Positions 26,997-35,631 of a DNA stretch of 64,000 nt are shown here, piece after piece. A program made the position numbers and the translations under genes. Each line of letters starts with the position of its first letter. Position 1 is the stretch's first letter. The DNA comes from Paraburkholderia madseniana. Lineage in GTDB: Bacteria > Pseudomonadota > Gammaproteobacteria > Burkholderiales > Burkholderiaceae. The notes beneath the pieces were generated by a model. The model worked only from the letters and a program-made list of their open reading frames with translations, had not been told where the DNA came from and did not search any database. The stretch spans positions 1 through 64,000 of the forward strand of contig NZ_VOSW01000041.1 of the NCBI RefSeq assembly GCF_009690905.1. Reading direction: 5' to 3'.

Positions 26997-28004
26997 TCAG
27001 CGTTGTGTAGTGGGCTGTTCCGGCAACGGGTTCTGCCCGGCAACCGTCGTCGGCGGGTTCGGCGGCAGTGGTGGCACACCCGCGGCACCGGTACTGCCTT
27101 GAAGCCTTGCATCCCCGCCTGCGTCCGATACCTGGGAGCCGCGGTAGACGATCACCGGATGCGGGGCAGCCGGGACCGACCCCGCCGTGCCGTGCGCCGA
27201 TACGCGTACCGTTGACAGGGCACGCGAGACGTCGCCGGCCCACACGGGTGGTGTTTGCGGCAGCGTCTCATTGCCGGTGACGGGCGGATTGCGATCGCTA
27301 GTCGCAAAACTGCGCAGCGCGAGTGACAGCGAACCCAGATGCGTCGCGACGGCGATCACCTGCGCGGTATGCGGCGTCACCTCGAACGTGACCGTTCGCG
27401 CACGCGTATTCGCGTCTGCCGTATCTGCCTTGGGTCGCTGGAAGACCGAACCGACTGCGAGCACGCGAACGCGGTTGACCACCGTCTCGCTTTCCACAGA
27501 GCGAGCGGTGTTCTCCGGCGCACGGGCCGGCCCGTCGAGTTGCTGCGTGAGCAGCACGTCGACGTAGTCCCCTGGCTGGATCAGGCCGGCGTTGCCCGAA
27601 ACGTCGTCGATGGCAACTGAAGTTGCACGCATGCCGGGCTTCAATGCAGCAGCGAGAAATCCCGGCGCATTGGGCGGAATGACATCCGCAGTGCCTAGCG
27701 GCGTGCCGGCTGTCACCGCGTGGCGCAGCACATCGCCTTTCAGGTCCGTTGCATCTGCGCTGTCAGCGTCGCTCTTTACAAGCGCACCCTGCTGGAGCTG
27801 CTTGTGAGGAACATCTTTCCAGGCGAGGTCGCTGTCGCGCAGCAACATCCCCTCTGGCAGATCAGCGGCTGCGACGCGCACCCGATCCATCGCCGGCGGC
27901 CGCGCCTGGCCCGGCTGCGATGCGGCGACGAACAACGCGCGGAAAATGATCGCGCCGACCGAGGCGAGTATCACGAGGATGACGATCTTTAAAATTCTGG
28001 GCAT
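26997..28004 (-). CDS. cpaB: Flp pilus assembly protein CpaB (RcpC)
   Basis: A 335-residue protein with an N-terminal membrane anchor (KIVILVILASVGAIIFRALF) and then a SAF domain at about 42-105 (RVRVAAADLPEGMLLRDSDL and HAVTAGTPL). The CpaB/RcpC domain follows (PGDYVDVLLTQQLDG, VRVLAVGSVF, VTFEVTPHTAQVIAVATHLG). The C-terminal 80 residues are Pro/Thr-rich and probably disordered. CpaB is a periplasmic partner of the secretin, possibly contacting peptidoglycan. Confidence 0.93.
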   Translation of the reverse strand: MPRILKIVILVILASVGAIIFRALFVAASQPGQARPPAMDRVRVAAADLPEGMLLRDSDLAWKDVPHKQLQQGALVKSDADSADATDLKGDVLRHAVTAGTPLGTADVIPPNAPGFLAAALKPGMRATSVAIDDVSGNAGLIQPGDYVDVLLTQQLDGPARAPENTARSVESETVVNRVRVLAVGSVFQRPKADTADANTRARTVTFEVTPHTAQVIAVATHLGSLSLALRSFATSDRNPPVTGNETLPQTPPVWAGDVSRALSTVRVSAHGTAGSVPAAPHPVIVYRGSQVSDAGGDARLQGSTGAAGVPPLPPNPPTTVAGQNPLPEQPTTQR

Positions 28005-28031
28005 GGGCGTGGCGATCGGCTGTCAGATCGG

Positions 28032-28517
28032 CTACAGAGAGTTCAAGACGGGCAGCCATACGGCCGCGATGCCGCCGAACGCAAGAGGGACGCCGTAGGG
28101 CACGCTGCACGGCGAAGCGGGCTGCGTGGATGCTGGCGCGGAATGCGTCGCATGTCTGCGGACGAGACCTATGATCAGCGCTGTCAAGCCGAGAACCAGG
28201 CCGCCGGAAGATACGATGAAAAACACCGGCCATGCGTAGGCAGGACCTGCCCACAGGAAAACGGCGGCGGCCAGCTTGACATCGCCTCCGCCCATCCAGC
28301 CGCAGCGGAACAAAAGCGCGAACAGTGCAAAGCCGATGGCAGCAGCACCGAGGTGATCCGCGAGCGACGCGATGCTTACTCCAGCAACAGCAGCATCGAT
28401 CCCGTAAAGACAGGCCACGAGCAATACGGCGCGTGTCGGCAAGCGGCGCGAGCGGATATCGCGCACCGCCAGTGATGCCAATACAAGACAAGCCGCTGAT
28501 TTCGCCGCGTACAGCAT
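28032..28517 (-). CDS. cpaA: Prepilin peptidase CpaA/TadV
   Basis: A 161-residue multi-span membrane aspartyl protease. Both catalytic Asp contexts are visible: SLAVRDIRSRRLP near the N-terminus (Asp of the first motif) and WMGGGDVKLAAAVFLW (the GxGD motif). It is the short form without the N-terminal methyltransferase domain, as expected for Tad systems. It would process the Flp pilin and the TadE pseudopilin. It is separated from flp by 98 bp containing a strong hairpin. Confidence 0.93.
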   Translation of the reverse strand: MLYAAKSAACLVLASLAVRDIRSRRLPTRAVLLVACLYGIDAAVAGVSIASLADHLGAAAIGFALFALLFRCGWMGGGDVKLAAAVFLWAGPAYAWPVFFIVSSGGLVLGLTALIIGLVRRHATHSAPASTQPASPCSVPYGVPLAFGGIAAVWLPVLNSL

Positions 28518-28553
28518 GGGTGGCTTTTCCTTATTTTCCGCTGTGCCCGGGAC

Positions 28554-28580
28554 GCCCGGCGCCCCTTGGGGAAGCCGGGC
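28554..28580 (-). terminator. Attenuator hairpin between flp and cpaA
   Basis: On the minus strand GCCCGGC pairs with GCCGGGC and inside it CCCC pairs with GGGG, giving a long GC-rich stem 36 bp after the flp stop. No U-tract follows immediately, so it likely acts as a partial terminator or 3' stabiliser that lets the pilin mRNA exceed the assembly-gene mRNA. Confidence 0.6.
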
Positions 28581-28615
28581 TGGCCCACTGATCCCGCAAT
28601 GTCTGGAGATATCGA

Positions 28616-28801
28616 TTAACCGTTCTGTGCGTTCGTAACCTTCGTGACCATGTTCGTGAACAGCGCAGGCAGACCGCCAGCGCCACCGAAAATAGCGCCG
28701 GCCGCCACGACCGCAATGACTACGATGCCGGCGAGCACCGCATACTCGAGCGCACTAACGCCGCGCTCGTCGCGCGACAGAGACTTGATAAATTGAAGCA
28801 T
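28616..28801 (-). CDS. flp: Flp type IVb major pilin
   Basis: A 61-residue pilin. The leader MLQFIKSLSRDERG is followed by VSALEYAVLAGIVVIAVVA, with Glu at +5 and Tyr at +6 of the mature protein, the Flp signature cut by CpaA. The short C-terminal part is Gly/Asn-rich. It is the first gene of the Tad operon, as usual, and is followed by a hairpin that probably keeps its expression above that of the other genes. Confidence 0.96.
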   Translation of the reverse strand: MLQFIKSLSRDERGVSALEYAVLAGIVVIAVVAAGAIFGGAGGLPALFTNMVTKVTNAQNG

Positions 28802-29420
28802 GAGGACTCCGTAGGTGAGTTTGACTTTTGTAAGGATGCCGAAAGAACGAAGCTGCGTTAAAACGCGATGCGACGGGTTTCTGAGTCAATTGTTGAAGGC
28901 GCAGACGTGTCAGACCCGGGAGCGAAAAGATCGCATCAGTTTCAGACTCGTCACAAAGGTGAAACGTTTGCGTGCGAGACGGCATGCAGACAACATCCGG
29001 ATCCTTCAACACTGCTGAGGATAACGATGGCCCCACACCGGCAAACCGAAGAAATGAGGCTAGAAACCCTCGCTATTCAAAGATTTTTTTGATCAGACAA
29101 ATAGAGGACTGTCATTTCGGCTAGGCCTCGCCATCAAAGTGATCGCAGCATGCAAGGTTGAAAAAGAAACCATTCGTTTCGCGACAGAATGAATTTGCAG
29201 TTTCACGTGATTATCAGCGTGCATCCCGCACGATCGCGCCTCGCCATACCGCCGTCGCTCGATCTATAGCGGCCGCTCGTTGCTGGATACCCCTTGCGAT
29301 GAGACTCGCCAGATCGCTCGCCTGCGTAGCTGTCAACAGGCCGGCAAGCGGGCAGCGATGCTCGACATGGAAGCGTTGAATGTACGTGAAGGGAAAGCAC
29401 TGAGCCCGCAGGCCGGACGC
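28802..29420. other. Upstream region of the Tad operon
   Basis: It must contain the flp promoter, but no confident -10/-35 or -24/-12 element was found by eye. At 29214-29400 a minus-strand frame encodes a plausible peptide (HRCPLAGLLTATQASDLASL and onward) with no good start. It may be a remnant of a small gene. Confidence 0.4.
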
Positions 29421-29798
29421 TTCCGCCGAGCTGGCCGCTGATGCGCGGCCGTCATACCACGGCGACCCGTCACATACGTCTGTGTCAGGCCTTTCGTGGG
29501 GCGCCTTCATGGCGATCCAATACCAGGTTGCGTACTCGGGCTCGGTAGTCGGGGCAGGCGTGGTCGTCGGCGGCCGTAGTCGGAGACAATTTCTATGCGA
29601 AGACTAACTACAACTACTGGGCCGACACGAACAACATCGTCGTCCTTCACCCTCAGGCGATTGCGCCCACGGTTCCTTTCAGTCCGGAAGATTGCTGCGA
29701 CTGGTTCGGTTATACCGGCCCCGACTATGCGCTGAAATCGGGTTCGCAGCTTACTGCGGTCCATGCCATGATCGGCCGGCTGCGCGCGAACCCGTAAT
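29420..29798 (+). pseudogene. Polyhydroxybutyrate depolymerase relic
   Basis: Two pieces of a PHB depolymerase are joined with a deletion and frame change. The first piece (to about 29570) encodes VSGLSWGAFMAIQYQVAYSG and SVVGAGVVVGG, the region around the nucleophile-containing GLSxGA motif, here with Trp where Ser is expected. The second piece (about 29588-29798) encodes NYWADTNNIVVLHPQAI, DCCDWFGYTGPDYALKSG and a normal stop after IGRLRANP. The middle of the enzyme is missing, so it cannot be functional. Family assignment is from remembered motif order. Confidence 0.7.
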
Positions 29799-30705
29799 CC
29801 ACAGGCGCGTGCGCGTAGAAAGGTACGGAACGATAAGTTCAATGCCAGACAGAAGAATCTAGACGCGGCGAGATGTGCCATGTTCGCGAGCCGGTTCGCG
29901 CCCCGGCGACAGGTTCTAAACGTCCGTATTGGACCGAACCTAAGTCCCCTGTGCGCCGATACAGATCATTCGAGTTTCTCGACAGCCGACGTTCGCGTCC
30001 GACTCAATTTCGACGCGCGCGAACGACCGCTTCGGCCGACAAGCAACACTTCACCATTGGGAATCGAATGGCCGGTTCCTGAGTGGAACCGACGCCTGAA
30101 TGTCTGAGCGACGTTGCGCGCGAACGACGCTTCATGGCCGAGCCCGGAACTCCGGAAGCCGGCCGAGTCCGGTCAGACGCCCCTCGGCCGCGAACTTCGC
30201 TAGTCGGCCCTCACCGCACCTTCGTCTCGCGAGAAATCACCCGCTCGCGGGCCACGCTTGCCACCCCGAACCGCCAGTTGGCATCTGAACGCTCATCCAC
30301 CTCGCGGACCAGCTGAAAGCGCTGCTCGGGCTGGGCTCCAACGCGTTTGCTCGTGCTGGGAATGCGAACAGCTCAACCTTTTCCGCGCCTCGCCGATATA
30401 CCGCTCTAACGCAGCCTCGAGTTGGACAGACGCGACGCTTGCTGGAGCGGCCAGTGGACAAGGACAGTTTCCTGCGAAACGCCGTTCGCCGAACGGGCGA
30501 GCGGCGCCTGGCACGCTTCGAAGAAGACCCTTCCCGATCGAAGAATCTTCCAGCCCATAGCGCGCATGCCAGCACGACAAGGAAGGCAGTCACAGGAACC
30601 ATCAGTCGGTCCCCATGTGAAGCCCGTCAGGTTGTCAATGCTGCGAGCATGGGCCAAACCGCAATCCCCCGATTCAGGTGCCTCAGGAGGGCACGCTTCA
30701 CTATC
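29799..30705. other. Intergenic with repeat and long upstream open frame
   Basis: No supportable gene. Positions 30066-30146 are a copy of the dispersed repeat. The reading frame of the downstream propeller gene stays open back to 30439, but the encoded peptide lacks a signal sequence or domain, so the start at 30706 is preferred. GGAGG at 30686-30690 is the likely ribosome binding site. Confidence 0.5.
30066..30146 (+). repeat. Dispersed repeat copy
   Basis: Aligns with 8373-8458 and 10324-10402 over about 80 bp, including ACCGACGCCTGAATGTC, GCGAACGACGCTTCATGGCC and surrounding bases. It is the cleanest match to the 8.4 kb copy in its second half. Confidence 0.6.
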
Positions 30706-32619
30706 ATGAAACGAATCTATGCCACGTTCCTCACCGCCCTTCTGATCGCTACGCTCGCGCCGGAGTGTTACGGACAGTACAGCACCGACTGGGTGGCGAA
30801 CACATTTGGGACCAACGCTACCCACGTGGGTAGCGTCGCGCGCTCCATGTGGATAGCGCCCGAGGGCGTCATCTACACGGCTTCCATGTGGGACGAAAAC
30901 GAAGGTGGTGTCGCGATATACCAGAACGGCCAAAGCCTGGGATCCATAGGAGGTCACGGCGAGTTTCAGGGCAGCGCCATTACGGGTAACGCAACTTCGA
31001 TCTTCGCCGCTCTGCAATTTAATGCCACTTACGGCAGCGGCACGGTCGGGCGGTACAACCGAACCACTCAAACTCGCGACTTTCTTATCTCGGTCAGCGC
31101 GACAACGACTGAGCAGCGGGCTGATGTAATCACGGGACTCGCGACGTCGGGCTCGCTCCTTTATGCGAGCGACTCGCCTGGAAATCGCATCCGCGTCTAC
31201 ACCACCGACGGCGTCTGGCGGCAGGATATCGCCGTCTCAAGCCCTGGCGCGCTCGCGGTGGACAGCGCAGGAAACATCTGGGTTGCGCAGAAGAGCGCGG
31301 GCGCGATCCTCGAATTCAATCCGGCCGGCGTGCTCGTGAACACCATCCAGATGTCCGTCGCCTCTCGACCGTCCTCGCTGTATCTCGATTCGTCGACCGG
31401 GTTTCTCATGATCGGCGACGCGGGCCCCGACATGAACATCAAGATCTATAACACTTTGGTCATTCCATTTCTGATCAGTACATTTGGCATTCAGGGGGGA
31501 TATCTCGATACGACAACGGGAATCAAAGGCCAGGTTGGCGACAGGCGTTTTACCCGCGTCACCGGCATCGGCAAAGACGCCGCCGGCAACCTGTACGTGC
31601 TCAACAACCCGTGGGGCGGAAGCTGGGACCTCGGCCGCGACGGCGGCACCGACATTCACTCCTACGACAGTTCTGGCCACCTGCAATGGAAGCTTCAGTC
31701 TCTGAACTTCGAGGGGGTCGCCGCTCCGGACCCGGCTACCGACGGCGCGTACTTCTATGGAGGGACCAACATCTACACCGGCACCGCTGGGGGAACCTTC
31801 GTAGCGAACACGGTCGATCCGATCGACTATCCATCCGATCCACGCATCAACATCAACGATCGCTCACGGGATGAGCACTTCGGTCAACTTGCCACCGTCG
31901 GCGCCAACCGGATCCTCGTGGCGTCCGGCCAGAATCCCGATACTTTCTACTTCTTCCACTTCAATGCTGCGAATGGCTACATCGCCATACCGGACGCCAC
32001 GCTTCCGGGTACGGCGTTCAATACGACCGCACCGGTCAGGGACGGATTCTGCCTCGACAGCAAAGGGGACGTCTGGGCCGGTTTGGACAAGACGAATGCC
32101 ATCTGGCACTATCCGCTGACCGGCTTCGATGCCAACGGGAAGCCGAGTTGGGGAGCAGGAATTGCAACGCCCATTCCGGGCACGATCACGCCATTGACGC
32201 GGATCATCTACCTGCCGGAAAGCGACACGATGATCCTGGCCCAGGGAGTTGTCGGGAGCGCAGACTGGACGTCGATCGGAACGCGGATCGAGGTGTATCA
32301 CGGCTGGCTCGCAGGCAACACGACCGCTCCCAATCCGGTGATCAACCTCACCAGCGCCAATCCCAAGTCGATCACGGCGGCCGGCAACTATCTCTTCGTC
32401 GGATACGTACACACCGTGCCCAACATCGACGCCTTCAATCTCACCACAGGCAGCCTGGACACCACGTTGATCAACAGCAACCCCAACACCGTGTACGTCG
32501 GCAATGACGTGGATTCGATGTACGGCCTTCGATCGTACCGTCGGTCGACCGGGGAGTACGTGATCACGAAGGACAACTACAACGGGGCCAGCGTCATCAT
32601 CTATCGCTGGACACACTGA
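30706..32619 (+). CDS. Secreted beta-propeller (NHL-like) protein
   Basis: A 637-residue protein with an N-terminal signal peptide (KRIYATFLTALLIATLAPECYG) and a chain of propeller-like repeats: LLYASDSPGNRIRVYTTDG, AVDSAGNIWVAQKSAGAILE, YLDSSTGFLMIGDAGP, IGKDAAGNLYVLNNPWGG, CLDSKGDVWAGLDKTNAIWH. It resembles NHL or SMP-30-type propellers, but no catalytic residues can be assigned. It is Asn/Gly/Thr-rich, as in exported proteins. It lies between relics of two polyhydroxybutyrate-degrading enzymes, so a link to extracellular polymer is possible but speculative. Confidence 0.8.
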   Translation: MKRIYATFLTALLIATLAPECYGQYSTDWVANTFGTNATHVGSVARSMWIAPEGVIYTASMWDENEGGVAIYQNGQSLGSIGGHGEFQGSAITGNATSIFAALQFNATYGSGTVGRYNRTTQTRDFLISVSATTTEQRADVITGLATSGSLLYASDSPGNRIRVYTTDGVWRQDIAVSSPGALAVDSAGNIWVAQKSAGAILEFNPAGVLVNTIQMSVASRPSSLYLDSSTGFLMIGDAGPDMNIKIYNTLVIPFLISTFGIQGGYLDTTTGIKGQVGDRRFTRVTGIGKDAAGNLYVLNNPWGGSWDLGRDGGTDIHSYDSSGHLQWKLQSLNFEGVAAPDPATDGAYFYGGTNIYTGTAGGTFVANTVDPIDYPSDPRININDRSRDEHFGQLATVGANRILVASGQNPDTFYFFHFNAANGYIAIPDATLPGTAFNTTAPVRDGFCLDSKGDVWAGLDKTNAIWHYPLTGFDANGKPSWGAGIATPIPGTITPLTRIIYLPESDTMILAQGVVGSADWTSIGTRIEVYHGWLAGNTTAPNPVINLTSANPKSITAAGNYLFVGYVHTVPNIDAFNLTTGSLDTTLINSNPNTVYVGNDVDSMYGLRSYRRSTGEYVITKDNYNGASVIIYRWTH

Positions 32620-32662
32620 TCGACAGTGCTCGTCGCGGCTACGCCCCGGCGAGCACCTCACG

Positions 32663-32962
32663 TTATGTCGACTTATTGACCTTGTTTCTTTCCACAGGCA
32701 GCGTTCGGCCGGAGCGCTCCTTCTTGGCGATAGCTGGCGCTGGGCCTGCGAGTCCGGTTTTGCCGAGGCCGGCGGTTAGCAGGTCATCGCTGATGCCGTC
32801 ATAGGTGGTCGTCCTGAGGCTGTCCGCCACGACGAACCACGGCAGGCCATTCGGGCCTGGGCGGCGGTCGTCGTGATCGTCGGCCCGCGCAACAGGGACG
32901 AGTACTGCGCTCACTATCGCGGCGCTGAGCAGCACTGCCTTTTTTCGGGTTGCCATCCGCAT
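32663..32962 (-). pseudogene. 3-hydroxybutyrate-oligomer hydrolase relic
   Basis: It encodes a signal peptide (ATRKKAVLLSAAIVSAVLVP) and then LPWFVVADSLRTTTYDGISD followed by DLLTAGLGKTGLAGPAPAIA, which match the N-terminus of 3-hydroxybutyrate-oligomer hydrolases. After that the frame diverges into an unrelated basic tail and stops at 99 residues, where the family normally runs to about 700. The remainder is gone, so it is a truncated relic. Confidence 0.7.
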
Positions 32963-33084
32963 GTCAACGGCCGCTTCGGAGGCGCAGCCTTTCGTCTGGT
33001 GTATGGCGACGCTCCGAAGCACACGGCGGATGGTCTAAACTTCAGAATCGACGAACAAGGCCATTCCCGTTCGGCTACCTCGCC

Positions 33085-33354
33085 ATGGCGCACATCTTCT
33101 TCGCTGCTTCGATTCAACGGCATATCGCAACGCCCGAGCGCGAGATCGATGCGCGCACGCTCGGCGAAGCACTCGAGGCCGTCTTCGCCGCGCAACCTCG
33201 ACTGCGCGGCTACATCGTTGACGATCAGGGCTCACTGCGAAGGCATCTCGCCGTGTTTGTCGATGGCCGGCCGGTGCGCGACCGACAACATCTGTCCGAT
33301 GCGCTCGGTGAGGAAAGCCGGGTTTACGTCATACAGGCGCTGTCGGGCGGATAA
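33085..33354 (+). CDS. MoaD/ThiS-like ubiquitin-fold protein
   Basis: An 89-residue protein with the beta-grasp pattern of MoaD/ThiS: an N-terminal strand (IFFAASIQRHI), the helix LGEALEAVFAAQPRLRGYIV, DDQGSLRRHLAVFVDGRPV, and a C-terminus ending ALSGG, the di-glycine used for adenylation and sulfur or protein conjugation. It lies 34 bp upstream of a BNR propeller gene, a pairing seen in other bacteria. The start ATG at 33085 is chosen because the fold begins there. No Shine-Dalgarno is obvious. Confidence 0.85.
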   Translation: MAHIFFAASIQRHIATPEREIDARTLGEALEAVFAAQPRLRGYIVDDQGSLRRHLAVFVDGRPVRDRQHLSDALGEESRVYVIQALSGG

Positions 33355-33388
33355 GAAGGTTCCACTCGTACTCCTGGAGACACTCGAC

Positions 33389-34522
33389 ATGAGCGATCGA
33401 TTGCTTGTTGCAACCCGCAAGGGACTGTTCGTTCTGCAAGCCGACGACGAGGGTAGCTGGACCCTCGGTGAGCCGTATTTCGTCGGCGAGCCGGTGAGCA
33501 TGGTGCTGCCTGATCCGCGCGACGGATCGCTGTATGTCGGGCTCAATCTCGGCCACTTCGGCGTGAAGCTGCATCGCCGGCGCGCTGGCATGGCGGATTG
33601 GGAAGAGTGCGCGGTTCCCGTCTACCCGCCGCAGCCTGCTGACGAGACGCGTACCGGTGACGGCGCGGACAATGCGAGCGCGGCCGCGCCCAGCCCGTCG
33701 CCGCCTTGGACGCTTCAGCAAATCTGGTCGCTCGAAACCGGCGGCCCGGACGAGCCGGGCGTCTTGTGGGCCGGCACGATCCCCGGTGGGCTCTTCCGTT
33801 CTGACGATGGTGGCGACACATGGGTGCTCAACCGTGCGCTGTGGGATCGCCCGGAGCGCCGCGAATGGCTCGGAGGCGGCTACGACGCGCCGGGCATCCA
33901 TTCCGTGATGGTCGATCCGCGCAACAGCCGGCACGTGACGGTCGGCGTGTCGTGCGGCGGCGTCTGGCAAACGGCCGATGGTGGTGCGACCTGGTGCCTG
34001 AGTGCCGAGGGCATGGAGGCCGACTATATGCCGCCAGAGCGGCGCGGCGATGCCAACGTGCAAGACCCGCACCGCGTCGTGCAATGCACGGCAAACCCCG
34101 ATGTGCTGTGGACGCAGCATCACTGCGCGATCTTCCGCTCGACCGACGGCGCTGCCCACTGGCAGCGGATCGAAGCGCAGCCATCGAGTTTCGGCTTCGC
34201 CGTTGCCGTGCACCCGCGCGAGCCGGACACCGCGTGGTTCGTGCCCGCCGTGAAAGACCAGTACCGGATCCCGGTAGACGGCCAGTTCGTCGTCACGCGC
34301 ACACGCGACGGAGGCCGCACGTTCGAGCGCTTCTCGAACGGGTTGCCGCCTACACCGGCCTATGACCTCGTGTATCGGCACGGGCTCGCCGTAGACGACT
34401 CCGGCACGCGCCTCGCGATGGGGTCGACCACTGGCGCGCTATGGACATCCGACGATGGCGGCGAAAGCTGGCATTTGATTTCAGCGCATTTGCCGCCGGT
34501 ATATTGTGTTCGGTTTGGATGA
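33389..34522 (+). CDS. BNR/WD40-like propeller (sialidase-like) protein
   Basis: A 377-residue protein built of BNR/Asp-box repeats: LFRSDDGGDTWVLNRAL, VWQTADGGATWCLSAEG, IFRSTDGAAHWQRIE, VTRTRDGGRTFERFSNG, LWTSDDGGESWHLIS. No signal peptide is visible, so it is probably cytoplasmic. The fold resembles exo-alpha-sialidases and photosynthesis-stability factors, but sialidase catalytic residues cannot be identified. It has GGAG about 9 bp before the start and follows the MoaD/ThiS-like gene closely. The pair may act together; its function is unknown. Confidence 0.85.
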   Translation: MSDRLLVATRKGLFVLQADDEGSWTLGEPYFVGEPVSMVLPDPRDGSLYVGLNLGHFGVKLHRRRAGMADWEECAVPVYPPQPADETRTGDGADNASAAAPSPSPPWTLQQIWSLETGGPDEPGVLWAGTIPGGLFRSDDGGDTWVLNRALWDRPERREWLGGGYDAPGIHSVMVDPRNSRHVTVGVSCGGVWQTADGGATWCLSAEGMEADYMPPERRGDANVQDPHRVVQCTANPDVLWTQHHCAIFRSTDGAAHWQRIEAQPSSFGFAVAVHPREPDTAWFVPAVKDQYRIPVDGQFVVTRTRDGGRTFERFSNGLPPTPAYDLVYRHGLAVDDSGTRLAMGSTTGALWTSDDGGESWHLISAHLPPVYCVRFG

Positions 34523-34550
34523 GGGCGCCGAGCAAACGCATTCGCTTTAG

Positions 34551-34915
34551 CTAACTTGCGCCGTCGCCACCCTGCCAGCGAATGTACGCGGCAGTACTCA
34601 TCGCGTCGATGTTCGGCAGCTCGCCGACGCGAACGTGCTGAAAAAAACCAAGCAGTGGCCCCAAGGGGATTTTTCTGGTGTGGATTCAATCCAGCACGAA
34701 TATCCCAAGCGTTTCCAATCCAACGATCTGTCATCGTTGACGCGTCGAAGAAGCTCCTGTGCGATTACCTCGCACCAGATCAAGGCCTCTTCCGCCGACC
34801 CTGCCTCGATAAATGCGCCCGATGACGATTCGTAATCTTCGATCAGTCCGCGCTCAAATAGCTCACGCGGTTCAGGCTCGTGGTATTGGAAAATGACGAG
34901 ATATTCGTGCGCCAT
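34551..34915 (-). CDS. Small hypothetical protein with -1 frameshift heptamer
   Basis: In frame 0 the gene starts at 34915 (MAHEYLVIFQYHEPEPREL) and stops at 34598 after 105 residues; the last 13 residues (STFASASCRTSTR) look out of frame. Just before them the mRNA reads U UUU UUC, a canonical slippery heptamer. A -1 shift there gives QHVRVGELPNIDAMSTAAYI then RWQGGDGAS and a stop at 34551-34553, a 121-residue product with a more natural C-terminus. Nine bases downstream GCGTCG can pair with CGACGC around an inner GGC/GCC stem. Either programmed frameshifting or a simple homopolymer indel explains it. The family was not recognised. Confidence 0.6.
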
Positions 34916-35139
34916 GCCGTAAGGGGAGGATTGACGGTTTTTCCCGGACGCTGTTCGTGCCAACGGCGTCGAGATTTCCTATCGATTGTCGATGATCTGC
35001 GCACCGATGTCGAACGCCTGAAAGTTATTAGGTTTATACGACGCCTGCCCACATCTGCTTGTGGCGCTCGCCCATGCTCGTGACTGAGGGCAGGCATGCT
35101 ACAAATCTGAACGACTGAAGTCGTTCACCTTCTCGATGG

Positions 35140-35613
35140 TTAGTGCTGCGTGGGAGCCGGCTGTTGGGCAGCGTCTGCTTCTTCGTTTGTCGCGGATTTG
35201 GCTGACGTTTGCTTGCCAGGGCGGGGCTTCGTGCCTGCCGGTGTTTCCTTCGTCGCTATTTGTGATGCCTCTGCAAGAAGGCGCGCTGCACGGCTCGCGG
35301 TGATGCGGCTCTGCGGGATGCCCTTCGCATCGAGCGCGATCACCTGATACAGCTCACGGTCACATTCGAGCTCTCGCTGATATTGCTCTGCTGTGTCGAC
35401 AAGCAATTCAAGCATGGTCTGCTGACGTCGTCTTTCGTCGCTCGTGATGGCAGGATTCCTACACATTGAGGACGCAAGTGTGATCAGCGTGTTGAGTTGA
35501 CTCAACTGCCGGTTGCATAGATCGAAGGTGGAGAGCGCAAGCTTTTCGTACTGGAGCGCGTCGACAGGCGGGCGTGAAGCGGGTTGAGATTTTTTTGTAG
35601 GTTTGCTGCTCAT
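35140..35613 (-). CDS. Hypothetical protein, accessory-element type
   Basis: A 157-residue protein. GGAGG lies 7 bp before the start at 35613. The N-terminus is Lys/Ser/Pro-rich, the middle (VDALQYEKLALSTFDLCNRQ, LNTLITLASSM, RRRQQTMLELLVDTAEQYQR) is helical, and the C-terminus is a Lys/Thr/Ala-rich disordered tail ending in Gln/Pro/Ala. The family was not recognised. The gene follows a structured leader resembling the C4 antisense RNA region that precedes ash/icd-type genes of P4-like prophages and satellites, so it may be a remnant of such an element. Confidence 0.7.
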   Translation of the reverse strand: MSSKPTKKSQPASRPPVDALQYEKLALSTFDLCNRQLSQLNTLITLASSMCRNPAITSDERRRQQTMLELLVDTAEQYQRELECDRELYQVIALDAKGIPQSRITASRAARLLAEASQIATKETPAGTKPRPGKQTSAKSATNEEADAAQQPAPTQH

Positions 35614-35631
35614 GGTGCGACCTCCCTGGTA

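Noticed and set aside
29214..29510. Minus-strand frame with a plausible peptide (LAGLLTATQASDLASLIARG)
   Set aside because: No start codon or ribosome binding site at the head of the plausible part, and the rest is antisense to the PHB depolymerase relic. It may be a remnant but cannot be supported as a gene.
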